DNA of 64,000 nucleotides from Acetomicrobium flavidum (GCF_900129645.1 NZ_FSQZ01000001.1:62001-126000); one strand, 5' to 3'; shown: positions 43,061-52,034, numbered from the stretch's first letter. Notes: a model not told the origin generated them from the sequence alone. Translations and numbers: made by a program.

Positions 43061-44140
43061 TTAAATTTTTAAGTAGCTTATTATTTCTTTTCCAATGACC
43101 TTTTCTATCGGTTCAAATAGCTCTTTACACCGCATGCCTTCACCCAAAATTAGGTTTTTGGCCGAAGCTGATACGACTATTACCATTTGATCTTTGCGAA
43201 CCTCGGCACTTGTTGCGGGAATGCCACTTTCTCCATCAAGCGTCATAATAAGATCCGGAAAGGTACTGATACGTTTGCCGTTGCACTCTAATGTCATGTA
43301 TTCGTTCCAAAAAGTAATTTCATGGCCATCTTCCAATACTATCTTTCCGTGGTCAAATCCTCCTTCGGAGACAAGTTTTTTATCCTTTACACGGGAAGCT
43401 GTGATTACGTTGCCTCCTAAAATATCCATCGAAGCAGAAGCTATAGCCCGTGGGCCGCTTGATTTTAGCTTCATCATGACCTCACCCAACTTTAAAGCTA
43501 ACTTTATTGCACCCGGAGCACCATGGTCTTTTATGAAGGATGCCTTCACCGGATTCCTTGCCACAGCTACGAGACCACCTGCACAGACCGCACATTGTCT
43601 TACTAAAGAAGAAGCAGAATCTAGTGCACCTTTGAAAACTGCTTCCAAGTGCTTTTCAGTTTTGGGATTCCCTCCAACGGCACTTTGAACTGAAACGTAA
43701 TCTTTAATTCGGTGCAACCCCATAGAACCCATCAAACCCGTAGGATGGGCCCGCCCATTGCAGGGTGCGTCAAGCAAAGCAAGATCCAAAACAGCAGCTG
43801 GCACCCACCCGTTGAAGATGGATCCTCCTCCGCACTCGTTGGTGATGAATGCGTTTATCCCAGAAACACCTACCGCTTGACACAGTTCGACCGTACGCAG
43901 GTGATCTTGGTCTGTCACAAAGGCTTCGCTTGACGACGGAGCTCCGACGGCAGAAGAGGTCAACACAACTGATTCGAGGTCAACAGCATTAATATCCTTC
44001 AATAAAACTTTGCCATGTTTCAGGGCTGTCTTTGCAAGCTTAATTCCTTCCGCCATAGAACCGCCACCGCCACCGCCGAGCAGACAGCCGCCGAGGGCTA
44101 TGGCATCTACCATATCTTCAGTGATCAAGATTTCGCTCAA
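43061..44140 (-). CDS. DUF917 (S-methyl-thiohydantoin desulfurase/hydantoinase-related) protein
   Basis: 359 residues. ALGGCLLGGGGGGSMAEGIKLA (about 15-36) is the typical DUF917 N-terminus, followed by SAVGAPSSSEAF, NECGGGSIFNGWVPAAVLDLALLDAPCNGRAHPTGLMGSMGLHR and FPDLIMTLDGESGIPATSAEVRKDQMVIVVSASA. DUF917 domains are related to hyuA-type hydantoinase/oxoprolinase subunits, and one characterised relative desulfurises S-methyl thiohydantoin. The start is TTG, with GAGGAGGT seven bases upstream, directly after the racemase stop. It probably acts on a cyclic amide. Confidence 0.85.
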   Translation of the reverse strand: MSEILITEDMVDAIALGGCLLGGGGGGSMAEGIKLAKTALKHGKVLLKDINAVDLESVVLTSSAVGAPSSSEAFVTDQDHLRTVELCQAVGVSGINAFITNECGGGSIFNGWVPAAVLDLALLDAPCNGRAHPTGLMGSMGLHRIKDYVSVQSAVGGNPKTEKHLEAVFKGALDSASSLVRQCAVCAGGLVAVARNPVKASFIKDHGAPGAIKLALKLGEVMMKLKSSGPRAIASASMDILGGNVITASRVKDKKLVSEGGFDHGKIVLEDGHEITFWNEYMTLECNGKRISTFPDLIMTLDGESGIPATSAEVRKDQMVIVVSASAKNLILGEGMRCKELFEPIEKVIGKEIISYLKI

Positions 44141-44141
44141 A

Positions 44142-44810
44142 TCAATTACCTCCTCTTTGCTCTAAAACCGTCCACAAGGCAGCTGCAGCCGCCTTGAGCG
44201 GATCTACTACAATTAGACCCGTTTCTTTAGCGATCAAAGGCGCTACGTCTATGCTTGCCATGCCAGTGCATGCTAAAGCGAGCACTTTGACACCTTTCTG
44301 TTTTAGTTCCTCTGCCGCATTTAGTGTGTTCGATCTGCCCGCAGGGGTCATTAAGTCAAGCGTCGAAGTTACACCACTGGGTTTTGTCCAAGCTATCATG
44401 CGATCACGCAATACCGCCTTCATGCCCACGGGTACTTCATCTGTAATCCCTAAGACACCAATGGGGAGATCAAAGGAAAGAGCGATGCAGGCCGTCGTCC
44501 TCCCTGCGCCAACTACAGGTATCGAAAGTACTTCTTTAAGCTCGCTTACTCCAGGGTCTCCAGCACAGCTTACCAATATACCGTCGAAACCTTCGCTTTC
44601 GAATTCCTCTGCCAGGTTTATAACCTTCGGAACGGCCATTTGCTCCGTCGTGTCATCGTGTATACCTTCCGGCTGATCGGGAATGCAGCGCGACACCACC
44701 TCCAGCTCCGGAAACCACGACATCACCTTTTTCCCGTGAAGTTCGAGCAAATCCCGATCGCTTGTAGTGAGTACCCTTATTAGACCTACTTTTGCCCTTT
44801 TTACCACCAT
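44142..44810 (-). CDS. Asp/Glu/hydantoin racemase-family protein
   Basis: 222 residues with the two-cysteine acid-base pair of cofactor-independent racemases: GILVSCAGDPGVSEL (about 79-93) and VLALACTGMASIDVAPLIAKETGL (about 172-195). GAGRTTACIALSFDLPIGVLGI between them is family-typical of hydantoin racemase HyuE. Next to DUF917 and an OPT transporter it may racemise a hydantoin or amino-acid derivative before ring opening. GGAGGAG lies six bases before ATG; overlaps the OPT stop by 10 bases. Confidence 0.88.
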   Translation of the reverse strand: MVVKRAKVGLIRVLTTSDRDLLELHGKKVMSWFPELEVVSRCIPDQPEGIHDDTTEQMAVPKVINLAEEFESEGFDGILVSCAGDPGVSELKEVLSIPVVGAGRTTACIALSFDLPIGVLGITDEVPVGMKAVLRDRMIAWTKPSGVTSTLDLMTPAGRSNTLNAAEELKQKGVKVLALACTGMASIDVAPLIAKETGLIVVDPLKAAAAALWTVLEQRGGN

Positions 44811-46450
44811 CCAAAACTCCTCCCTATAGAAAAGAAAAATCCATATATGCCATCGCCTGCTATGAAACCAGCACCGTAAAGCTCCATCTTTTCCTTATGC
44901 GTCTTCTCGTAAATGCGTCTTATGGCCACGGCGATCAGGAGACCTACCCCGTAAATCGGATTGTTTATAAGTAACCCAGTGGCAAAAAGTATACCCAATG
45001 CACGTTTTGCCTTACCAACAAACTGAATTATTGCCCCAGGTATTGCCCAAATGACAAGTTCCCGCAGGATTTGTGGACTTGAACCGGCCTTAATAGTGAC
45101 GGCAAAGGCACGACTCACAGGAGGAATCAAATCAAGCTTGAAATGCATATTCATGAACAAAGCTACTGCGATCATGGCAACTATGCCGCCTATCATCTCT
45201 GATATAAACTGTTGGCGCCTTCCGTCAAGCTCGTAGGGAATATTTTTGCCCATTCCCCTTATGATCCATCCTGTTTTTAAATCATAGCCCATATCGGCAA
45301 AGCAAGAACCCGTGCTTGCTACATAACCGGAAAGTAAAGCTAGGGCTAAAGGAGGAAAGTTCATAAATAAACCTATGGTTAAAAATATGATTGTGATGGC
45401 AAAACCTGGAAACCATCCGGAGTGCATGGCACATAGGCCAACAAGTATTGGTGCGATAAGCGCTGATATACCAGACCAAAAAATCCACAAAGCCAGTTTT
45501 GATGTTGTCATTTCCGTATATACGCCAGAGATAAAAGCCAAGACCAACGCTCCCGCGATAAAGAGGACAAAAGACATAAGAATGACCTTCTTGGTTTCAG
45601 ATGGAGATACCGTAGGAATATATTCATTATTTTCAATTTTACCTCTTGTTTTATCAGCTGAAGAGTCCTTTTTAAATATTATGATCATAGCCTGAATTAG
45701 CGATACAAATCCAGCACCTATCATGACACCGTGTGGTATATAGGTCTTCCCTAAATCTGCAGGAAGGCCACTTAGACCCATAGAAGTCATAACAGAGGAA
45801 ATTTGGGGAAAATAACCTCTCAATATTAAACCTATTCCCAAGGCTAGCATAGCCGAAGGATTGGCTATAAAGGCAATACCGACACCTGCCATAGGAAGCC
45901 CACTGGGTATAACCGGCTTTACCCTCAGCGCTGTACCCAGAGCTCCTAAAATGATGCCCTTAAATAACGTCTTCGCCTTCGCTCCTCCTTCGTCTCCTGC
46001 GATCAATGCAGCTGCAGTCGCAACCCCTGGAGGCCATGATCCACTGGCTGGGTACATTTCAGAATCATAGACCTTATATACAAAATATATCCCGATTAAT
46101 GTAGCGATAGTACTTCCCAGCAGCATAGGAATTACTAACTTCAAGTCTCCAAAGGCATACAAAATGCCCACCGCGAGCAGACCGCAATTAGCAGCTGCAA
46201 ACCCTCCTGCTGATGTCATCGTCTGAACTAAATTTTGCCGATCAAGGTTTCTAAATTTCGACAGTGCTGCCGAAGGAATCCTAGCGATAGACATTGCTAT
46301 CAAAGCACCGATGATGGAAGTATTGGGAGTGATTCCAATACGCGCTATGATCTGCATACAAATAATTGCCGAAAAGAATGTTACAATAAGGCTTATCAAG
46401 AAAGTTTCTTTTTCCATTGCTTTGACGTGTTGATTAGTATTTTGAGACAC
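44801..46450 (-). CDS. OPT-family (oligopeptide/metal-chelate) transporter
   Basis: 549 residues with about 14 to 16 hydrophobic segments. The N-terminal IIARIGITPNTSIIGALIAMSIARIPSA and TMTSAGGFAAANCGLLAVGILYAFGD match the prokaryotic OPT group, which uses protons to import peptides or chelates. SGYVASTGSCFADMGYDLKTGWIIRG near residue 373 is also family-like. Start GTG with AGGAGGG eight bases upstream. First gene of a seven-gene operon whose enzymes presumably process its substrate. The 291 bases upstream (46451-46741) are AT-rich; no clear promoter stands out for this strand. Confidence 0.88.
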   Translation of the reverse strand: MSQNTNQHVKAMEKETFLISLIVTFFSAIICMQIIARIGITPNTSIIGALIAMSIARIPSAALSKFRNLDRQNLVQTMTSAGGFAAANCGLLAVGILYAFGDLKLVIPMLLGSTIATLIGIYFVYKVYDSEMYPASGSWPPGVATAAALIAGDEGGAKAKTLFKGIILGALGTALRVKPVIPSGLPMAGVGIAFIANPSAMLALGIGLILRGYFPQISSVMTSMGLSGLPADLGKTYIPHGVMIGAGFVSLIQAMIIIFKKDSSADKTRGKIENNEYIPTVSPSETKKVILMSFVLFIAGALVLAFISGVYTEMTTSKLALWIFWSGISALIAPILVGLCAMHSGWFPGFAITIIFLTIGLFMNFPPLALALLSGYVASTGSCFADMGYDLKTGWIIRGMGKNIPYELDGRRQQFISEMIGGIVAMIAVALFMNMHFKLDLIPPVSRAFAVTIKAGSSPQILRELVIWAIPGAIIQFVGKAKRALGILFATGLLINNPIYGVGLLIAVAIRRIYEKTHKEKMELYGAGFIAGDGIYGFFFSIGRSFGWW

Positions 46451-46717
46451 CTTCTCATCCCTCCTGTTTTTATCTTGTCAACTTTGTTTTTCAAGTAGTA
46501 ATTGAATGTAATAAATAGCATGGGAATATAGTTGATAATGTTGAATTGTATATTGAACAAATAGAGATAATAAGTTCTGAATACCGAACTTAAAAGTTAA
46601 GCAGACGGCTGAATTATTTAGAAATATATATGTTTTAATTCAATGCTGTTTTTATTTTATAGCTATAAATGGATGTGATACAATGTTTGATATATTGCAA
46701 AAAATGAGGAGGTTATT

Positions 46718-46834
46718 GTGCATAATGAACAAAAGCTATTTTTAAACATCCGCTTTGTGTTGATATACAGAATGGAAAAATATGGCAAGCTGCAAAATAG
46801 AGTTGCTCTTGCTATCAAGCAGTTGATCGCCTAA
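46718..46834 (+). other. Possible 38-codon ORF with a strong ribosome site, antisense to the pucR 3' end
   Basis: GAGGAGG (46706-46712) lies five bases before a GTG that opens a short basic frame (MHNEQKLFLNIRFVLIYRME...) ending at TAA 46832-46834. A TACAAT-like -10 (about 46679-46684) precedes. It overlaps the end of pucR on the opposite strand. It could be a leader, the stump of a lost gene, or chance; the ribosome site is its only support. Confidence 0.2.
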
Positions 46835-47899
46835 CAATTCTTCAATCTGCCCTAGACGATACCTTAGCGTATTTCTATGGATTTGGAGGAGGGATGACGC
46901 AATCTGTTGATTTTTACCGGACTCCAGAAAGACCTTCAAAGTTTTAAAAAGTTCTGTTCCCTGGTTGGCATCGTGATCCAAGATAGGGGAAAGCATATGA
47001 GATGCGGTCGAAATTATTTCCCCAAGTTGCGGGTGTTCGAGAATTATTGAAAGCATCTTTATCTGGGAAAAGGGTATAACTCCAATCTTGTAACCTAAGA
47101 CTTTGCCAAGCTGAGATGCCACTTGTGCCTCGTTCAAAGAATGTTTTATGCACTTGCCAAGAGGACGTGGCTCGCTTAATCCAAGCAATAAATCCTTACC
47201 TTTAAGTTGACCTTTTAAAAATTCAACTACTTCCTTAATTGTTTCTACGGGTAAATCTCTAAGAAGAATTACTAGATCTTCATGGCGAGGAGCGAGGATA
47301 AATTCGAGATCAGCCCTTAATAGGACATGCCGCAAAAGAGCGATATCATCATTATTAAAATTAAATCCGACAGAGGAAGTCAAAACACCGATACGCACAG
47401 GAGTGCCCCTTTCCCATCCATACGATCCAAGTTCTTCAACTGCAGTTTGTACATCACCCTCTAAAAGTTGAATGAAAACATCACTTTTGGCCAAGCTTCT
47501 TTTCAGGCTTTCTTCCGATTTTATAATCTCAAACATTACATCTTTTATAATTTGTATATAAGGTACATTGATCGGTAGGCCAATAATGGGCATGGAATAG
47601 CGATTTGCAGCTTCGATTACAGAAGCTGGAAGGGAGTTTATAAAACGCCCCAGTTTTATTCCGAATCCAGCTAAATTTCGCTTTGCACCCACTTCGACAA
47701 GCTTACTCAATCCATCTTCATTGTCCTTAAAGGCAAAGGCAGTGGTAAGAATAAATTCATAGGAAACAAGCCAATTTTCGGCATCAGGTACCTCCAGTAT
47801 ATCTAGGTATTTTATTTTCCTGTTGAGACCACTTTGCCCTGCTAAAATAGAGGATCCTGAGAGAACTGGTAACTTCAACATTTCATTCACTGAAATCAT
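46742..47899 (-). CDS. PucR-family transcriptional regulator
   Basis: 385 residues. The N-terminal purine-catabolism-regulator (PucR) domain is clear: ISVNEMLKLPVLSGSSILAG, KYLDILEVPDAENWLVSYEFILTTAFAF, GFGIKLGRFINSLPASVIEAAN. A GGDEF-like middle (about 150-290) and the C-terminal PucR helix-turn-helix (SSLLQIHRNTLRYRLGQIEELLG, about 340-362) complete it. Such proteins sense purines or other nitrogen sources and control catabolic genes nearby. It sits between the divergent NCS1-amidase unit and the co-oriented OPT operon, so either may be its target. Confidence 0.93.
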   Translation of the reverse strand: MISVNEMLKLPVLSGSSILAGQSGLNRKIKYLDILEVPDAENWLVSYEFILTTAFAFKDNEDGLSKLVEVGAKRNLAGFGIKLGRFINSLPASVIEAANRYSMPIIGLPINVPYIQIIKDVMFEIIKSEESLKRSLAKSDVFIQLLEGDVQTAVEELGSYGWERGTPVRIGVLTSSVGFNFNNDDIALLRHVLLRADLEFILAPRHEDLVILLRDLPVETIKEVVEFLKGQLKGKDLLLGLSEPRPLGKCIKHSLNEAQVASQLGKVLGYKIGVIPFSQIKMLSIILEHPQLGEIISTASHMLSPILDHDANQGTELFKTLKVFLESGKNQQIASSLLQIHRNTLRYRLGQIEELLGDQLLDSKSNSILQLAIFFHSVYQHKADV

Positions 47900-47978
47900 A
47901 TTTTGGCCTCCAAATTTGGGTGAACGTTATATGCTTTCTGCACAACAACATGGCCATCCAATTTATGCTTTTGACACA

Positions 47979-48006
47979 TTGACTGTTTTTTCAGACACAA
48001 TATAAT
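47979..48006 (+). promoter_or_regulatory. Strong candidate promoter for the NCS1 permease-amidase unit
   Basis: TTGACT (47979-47984), 16-base spacer, perfect TATAAT (48001-48006). A second -35-like TTGACA lies eight bases upstream (47971-47976). The predicted transcript has a leader of about 135 bases before the GTG, long enough for regulation. Confidence 0.65.
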
Positions 48007-48148
48007 TTTATCAGCTATTTTGGTGATCATTCTTTTTGCTTGAATTATCCTACTCAGTTTAATTATTCCCCAGTAAATGTAATATTAAAATTATACAACC
48101 TGATTTAAAGATCAACAAATCATTATTTTATATCGAGGTGAATTAATA

Positions 48149-49381
48149 GTGCAGGAAAGAGAAGAGCTTATCCTCAACCCAGTTCCACAAGAAGAACGCA
48201 CAGGATGGAGGGCTCCGCTTTTTAATATACTAGGTTGTAACATAGCCATTTCAGAACTAATGGTTGGCGGAGCACTTATAGCGGGTATGACTTTCAAGGA
48301 TATGGCTATAGCTTCAGTCATCGGCAATCTTTTGTTGGTAGTTATATTGTCCATCCAAGGATATATAGGATACAAGGAAGGGCTTAACACTTACATCCTT
48401 GCAAAAGGGGCCTTTGGCAATGTGGGAGGCAAATGGATCATTTCCTTGATCTTAGGAATTACGAGCTTTGGTTGGTTTGGAGTCCAAGCTGGAGTAGCCG
48501 GGTTGTCGATCCAAAAGATTTTTCCAAGCTTTAATTTCACCATTACAACTATCGTAATAGGACTGTTGATGGTAATCGTGGCTACGTATGGGTTTAAAAC
48601 TATGGCGGTCTTCAATTATATAGCAATACCGCCATTGATTATTTTGCTCACATGGGGGTTGATCAAAACTGTAGGAATTAATAACATTGATACCATCAAA
48701 TCTTACATACCTTCTCAACACATCAGCTTAAAAGAAGGTATCAATATGGTCGTAGGATTAATTATAGTTGGTGCAGTGATATCTCCAGATTACCTTCGCT
48801 ATGCTAAAAGGACTTTAGATATTTTCATGGTAGGATTTATCGGTTTTGCCATCATATCCATTTTCCAACAGATTGCAGCAGGCATCATTGCAATGCAAGC
48901 GCCGACATGGGATATAACGGAAGTACTTGCACAGCTTGGTTTCAACTGGATTGCCTTTGCAATACTACTGTTGGCTGCTTGGTCGACAAATTTATCAAAT
49001 GCTTACTCCGGCGGTTTGGCACTTAAAAACTTATTTCCGAATATAAACAGATCTACATTGACATTCATCGCGGGATTGATAGGAACAACAATAGCAGCTT
49101 TAGGTATTGTATTTAAATTTCAAAGCTTTCTTGGATTCTTAAGCATGATGATACCCTCAATCGCCGGTGTAATGTGGGTCGAGTACTACATTATCCAAGG
49201 AAGGCAGTTTAGGGTCCGCGAGGGCATTAATGTTCCAGCGTTCCTTGCTTGGTTGCTAGGGTTTTTGATATCTTACCTTTCGACAAAATATCAATACGGT
49301 TTACCACCGATAAACGGCATCGTAAGCGCAAGCATTTTATATCTTGTTTTTGCCCGCTTGTTTCATCTTGCTGAAAAATAA
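48149..49381 (+). CDS. NCS1-family permease (cytosine permease-like)
   Basis: 410 residues with about 12 membrane segments. TGWRAPLFNILGCNIAISELMVGGALIAGM (about 18-47) and GAFGNVGGKWIISLILGITSFGWFGVQAGVAGLSI match CodB-type NCS1 permeases, which import cytosine, hydantoins (Mhp1), allantoin or related compounds with cations. GAGGTG lies eight bases before the GTG start. The downstream gene is an amidase of the nitrilase superfamily, so the substrate is probably a small N-heterocycle or ureide; which cannot be read. Confidence 0.9.
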   Translation: MQEREELILNPVPQEERTGWRAPLFNILGCNIAISELMVGGALIAGMTFKDMAIASVIGNLLLVVILSIQGYIGYKEGLNTYILAKGAFGNVGGKWIISLILGITSFGWFGVQAGVAGLSIQKIFPSFNFTITTIVIGLLMVIVATYGFKTMAVFNYIAIPPLIILLTWGLIKTVGINNIDTIKSYIPSQHISLKEGINMVVGLIIVGAVISPDYLRYAKRTLDIFMVGFIGFAIISIFQQIAAGIIAMQAPTWDITEVLAQLGFNWIAFAILLLAAWSTNLSNAYSGGLALKNLFPNINRSTLTFIAGLIGTTIAALGIVFKFQSFLGFLSMMIPSIAGVMWVEYYIIQGRQFRVREGINVPAFLAWLLGFLISYLSTKYQYGLPPINGIVSASILYLVFARLFHLAEK

Positions 49382-49411
49382 TAAATAAATGATTAATTGG
49401 AGGGCTGTAAA

Positions 49412-50230
49412 ATGTCAAGGATAGTGAATATCGGGATCGTCCAGATGGATTCAAAACTAGGAGATGTGCCATACAATATCGATCATGCCAAAAGTTTGAT
49501 TGATATTGCCGTAAAGGCAGGCGCAAACATAATATGTTTGCCAGAGCTTTTTGCTACTGGATATAATTTAAGCGTTCTTAAAGACAACGTTGTGAAGTTA
49601 AGCATTCAATATTACGAACAAATTTGCCAAGAAATTTCAGATATTGCCAAACACAATAAGGTTTACATAATCGCCCCCTTCGGTGAAAAAGGAGAGGTTT
49701 CAGGAGTAGTATATAATTCTGCCTTACTATTTGACGACGAAGGAAAGATGATGGGAAGCTTTGCGAAGACACACCTTTGGACACTGGAGCGATTGTATTT
49801 TAAAGAAGGATCAAGATATCCCGTTTTTGAAACGAAATACGGCAAAATCGGCATAATGATATGTTACGATGCCGGCTTTCCGGAGGCATGCAGGAGTTTA
49901 TGCTTAAAAGGAGCTGAAATTGTCTTCGTACCGGCAGCATGGAGAAAACAGGACAAAGATATGTGGGATCTGAACCTTCGGCAAAGATCCCTCGAAAACC
50001 TCTTATTCACAGTTGGCGTCAACAGAGTAGGAGTAGAGGAGGATTTACGCTTATTTGGGGGCAGCAAAATATGTAACCCTAGGAGTGAAGTAATATGCGA
50101 GTTGCCTATCGACAAGGAAGATATCACGGTTTTTAGCATCGATTTAGACGAAGTAGTTGACCAAAGAATCCAAATACCGTATCTGAGGGACAGGAAGCCA
50201 TGGCTATACACAAAACTTGTTGAAATGTAA
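49412..50230 (+). CDS. Nitrilase-superfamily carbon-nitrogen hydrolase
   Basis: About 272 residues with the Glu-Lys-Cys triad: ICLPELFATGYNL (Glu, about 43), SFAKTHLWTLERLYF (Lys, about 113) and IGIMICYDAGFPEACR (Cys, about 147). Members hydrolyse amides, carbamoyl compounds (beta-ureidopropionase, N-carbamoylputrescine amidase) or omega-amides. With an NCS1 permease directly upstream (30-base gap), a carbamoyl- or ring-opened pyrimidine/hydantoin substrate is reasonable. ATG at 49412 has GGAGGG seven bases upstream, so it is preferred over the TTG five codons earlier. Converges on the second racemase. Confidence 0.92.
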   Translation: MSRIVNIGIVQMDSKLGDVPYNIDHAKSLIDIAVKAGANIICLPELFATGYNLSVLKDNVVKLSIQYYEQICQEISDIAKHNKVYIIAPFGEKGEVSGVVYNSALLFDDEGKMMGSFAKTHLWTLERLYFKEGSRYPVFETKYGKIGIMICYDAGFPEACRSLCLKGAEIVFVPAAWRKQDKDMWDLNLRQRSLENLLFTVGVNRVGVEEDLRLFGGSKICNPRSEVICELPIDKEDITVFSIDLDEVVDQRIQIPYLRDRKPWLYTKLVEM

Positions 50231-50265
50231 GTAAAATCACTCTTTGAAGATGGTGCTAAACAATA

Positions 50266-51036
50266 TCATTTCATGGGTATCTTGAAATATTCATCGAGCT
50301 TCCATTGGTGTATTTCGCTGTATTTGGGCTTTTCGTAAGCTCCCACTTTACTTGTCGTCCAGTTCAGCATATTTTTGCAACTTACCAAAAATTCGGCCTC
50401 TTTGCACGCAGCTATCATGGAATCTATCACTGGAACGCCAAGTTCATCCTGAACCTTTTGAAAGAACCCAAACTCTTTAGTGCATCCCAAAACTATAACC
50501 TCTGCGCCATCTTCTTTCACTGCACGTTCTGCTTCTCTCAGAATCCTTTCTTCCGCAAGATCCTTCTTGTCTTGAAAATCAAGGACGCCTAGCTCAACCG
50601 AGCGAAACGACGCCAGCTTATTTTCAAAACCGTATTTTCTCACGTTTTCCTCCATATAAGGGATCATCTTTCGACGCCCTACTATTATCGAAAAGCTGGC
50701 CCCAAGCTTAACAGCAATTGATAATGATGCTTCACATGGTGCAGTAACCACAAGTTTATCGCTCATCTCTCTAGCTTCATATAGAAATGGGTCATAAAAA
50801 CACCCGATAATTGCAGCATCAAATCCATCAATCTCTGCTTGCTTTATTTTATTCAACAGCTCAGGAGCAATTAACGCAGAATAGTAAAGATATTCTAGAT
50901 GATACGGAGCCTTTGCAAGAGAGGTTGCGCATACTGTACAATTTTCTACATATTTAAGGATATAACTTTTTATTTGGTCGTCTAAAAAACTATAGCCTAT
51001 AGGACTAATATACATTAATTTCTTTACATTCGCCAA
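50266..51036 (-). CDS. Asp/Glu/hydantoin racemase-family protein (second copy)
   Basis: 256 residues, distinct from the 44.1 kb copy. The two active-site cysteines are in FDAAIIGCFYDPFLYEAREM (about 80) and VIVLGCTKEFGFFQKV (about 184); VVTAPCEASLSIAVKLGASFSIIVGRR lies between. A C-terminal tail of about 30 residues (WTTSKVGAYEKPKYSEIHQW) is extra. Start is TTG with GGAGGG eight bases upstream. It is the last gene of the aminopeptidase-PepV-ABC run and may racemise an amino acid or hydantoin released from imported peptides. Confidence 0.85.
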   Translation of the reverse strand: MANVKKLMYISPIGYSFLDDQIKSYILKYVENCTVCATSLAKAPYHLEYLYYSALIAPELLNKIKQAEIDGFDAAIIGCFYDPFLYEAREMSDKLVVTAPCEASLSIAVKLGASFSIIVGRRKMIPYMEENVRKYGFENKLASFRSVELGVLDFQDKKDLAEERILREAERAVKEDGAEVIVLGCTKEFGFFQKVQDELGVPVIDSMIAACKEAEFLVSCKNMLNWTTSKVGAYEKPKYSEIHQWKLDEYFKIPMK

Positions 51037-51059
51037 CTTTGATGCCCTCCTTGAGTAAT

Positions 51060-52019
51060 TTATTTATATAAGTGACAACGGACATAATGACGTGCTTCTA
51101 ATTCTTTCATATCTGGATCCAGCTTTTTGCATTGATCCGTTACAAACGGACATCTAAGATGAAAGCTACAACCGGGAGGAATATTTACAGGACTGGGAAT
51201 TTCGCCTCTTGAAGTTATTTTTTTAGGCTTAAGCTGTTCTTCCTCATCGGTAACTACCGGAATTGAGGAGAGTAACATTTGCGTATATGGGTGCAGTGGC
51301 TTCTCGAAAAATTCCTTGGTTTGAGCAATCTCGCAAATTTTGCCCAAGTACATTATCGCAACTCTATGTGCCACGTTTCTCATTAGGCTAAGATCATGGG
51401 TTATAAAAAGATATGACAATTTATATCTGTTTTGTAGGTCCATCAAGCGATTTATTACTTTTGCCTGTATTGATACATCCAGAGCGGAAGTTGGCTCATC
51501 CAAAAGTACTAAATCGGGGTTTGTTGCAATTGCATGAGCTATAGCAACGAGCTGACGCTCTCCGCCGCTCAAGGACCTAGAGAATCGATATGCATAGATT
51601 GAAGACAACCCTACTTCTTCTAAAAGGGCTTCAGGAGATGCAGGAAATCCTTTGTATCTGTCATTTTTATGCAATTTCAACGGAGTGAACAATATTTGTC
51701 TTATTGTCCTTCTGGGATTCAATGAGGAATTAGGGTCTTGAAAGACGATACGTATCTTACCTTTAATTTCATTGGATCTAAATTTATAAAGTGATGATAT
51801 ATCTTGGTCATTGTATAGTATTTGACCATTTGTAGGCTCATACATCCCCACAACGGTATAGGCAACCGTGCTTTTGCCTGAACCAGACTCTCCAACTAAG
51901 CCCAACGTTTCTCCTCGAAATATTTCTAAGCTTACTCCGTCAACTGCCCTTACAAAGCTACCTTTTTTATATGGAAAATATTTCTTCAACATGCTCAACT
52001 TTAAAATAGGAATATCCAA
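51060..52019 (-). CDS. dppF: Oligopeptide/dipeptide ABC transporter ATP-binding protein (DppF/OppF-like)
   Basis: 319 residues. Walker A GLVGESGSGKSTVAYTV (about 39-55), signature LSGGERQLVAIAHAIATNPDLVLLDEPTSALDVS (about 151-184, Walker B) and the C-terminal oligopeptide-specific domain IPPGCSFHLRCPFVTDQCKKLDPDM with a four-Cys site (about 278-315). It powers peptide import together with the second ATPase. The start is TTG with GGGAGGA seven bases upstream. Overall order SBP-B-C-D-F is the standard dpp arrangement. Confidence 0.93.
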   Translation of the reverse strand: MDIPILKLSMLKKYFPYKKGSFVRAVDGVSLEIFRGETLGLVGESGSGKSTVAYTVVGMYEPTNGQILYNDQDISSLYKFRSNEIKGKIRIVFQDPNSSLNPRRTIRQILFTPLKLHKNDRYKGFPASPEALLEEVGLSSIYAYRFSRSLSGGERQLVAIAHAIATNPDLVLLDEPTSALDVSIQAKVINRLMDLQNRYKLSYLFITHDLSLMRNVAHRVAIMYLGKICEIAQTKEFFEKPLHPYTQMLLSSIPVVTDEEEQLKPKKITSRGEIPSPVNIPPGCSFHLRCPFVTDQCKKLDPDMKELEARHYVRCHLYK

Positions 52020-52034
52020 CGTACTATCCTCCCT

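Noticed and set aside
43194-43688. 164-residue plus-strand frame within DUF917 (with a similar one at 44194-44676)
   Set aside because: Antisense shadows of conserved genes; no ribosome sites.
48007-48148. Riboswitch in the long leader of the NCS1 permease
   Set aside because: No recognisable purine, TPP, cobalamin or other conserved aptamer core, and no terminator hairpin before the start codon.
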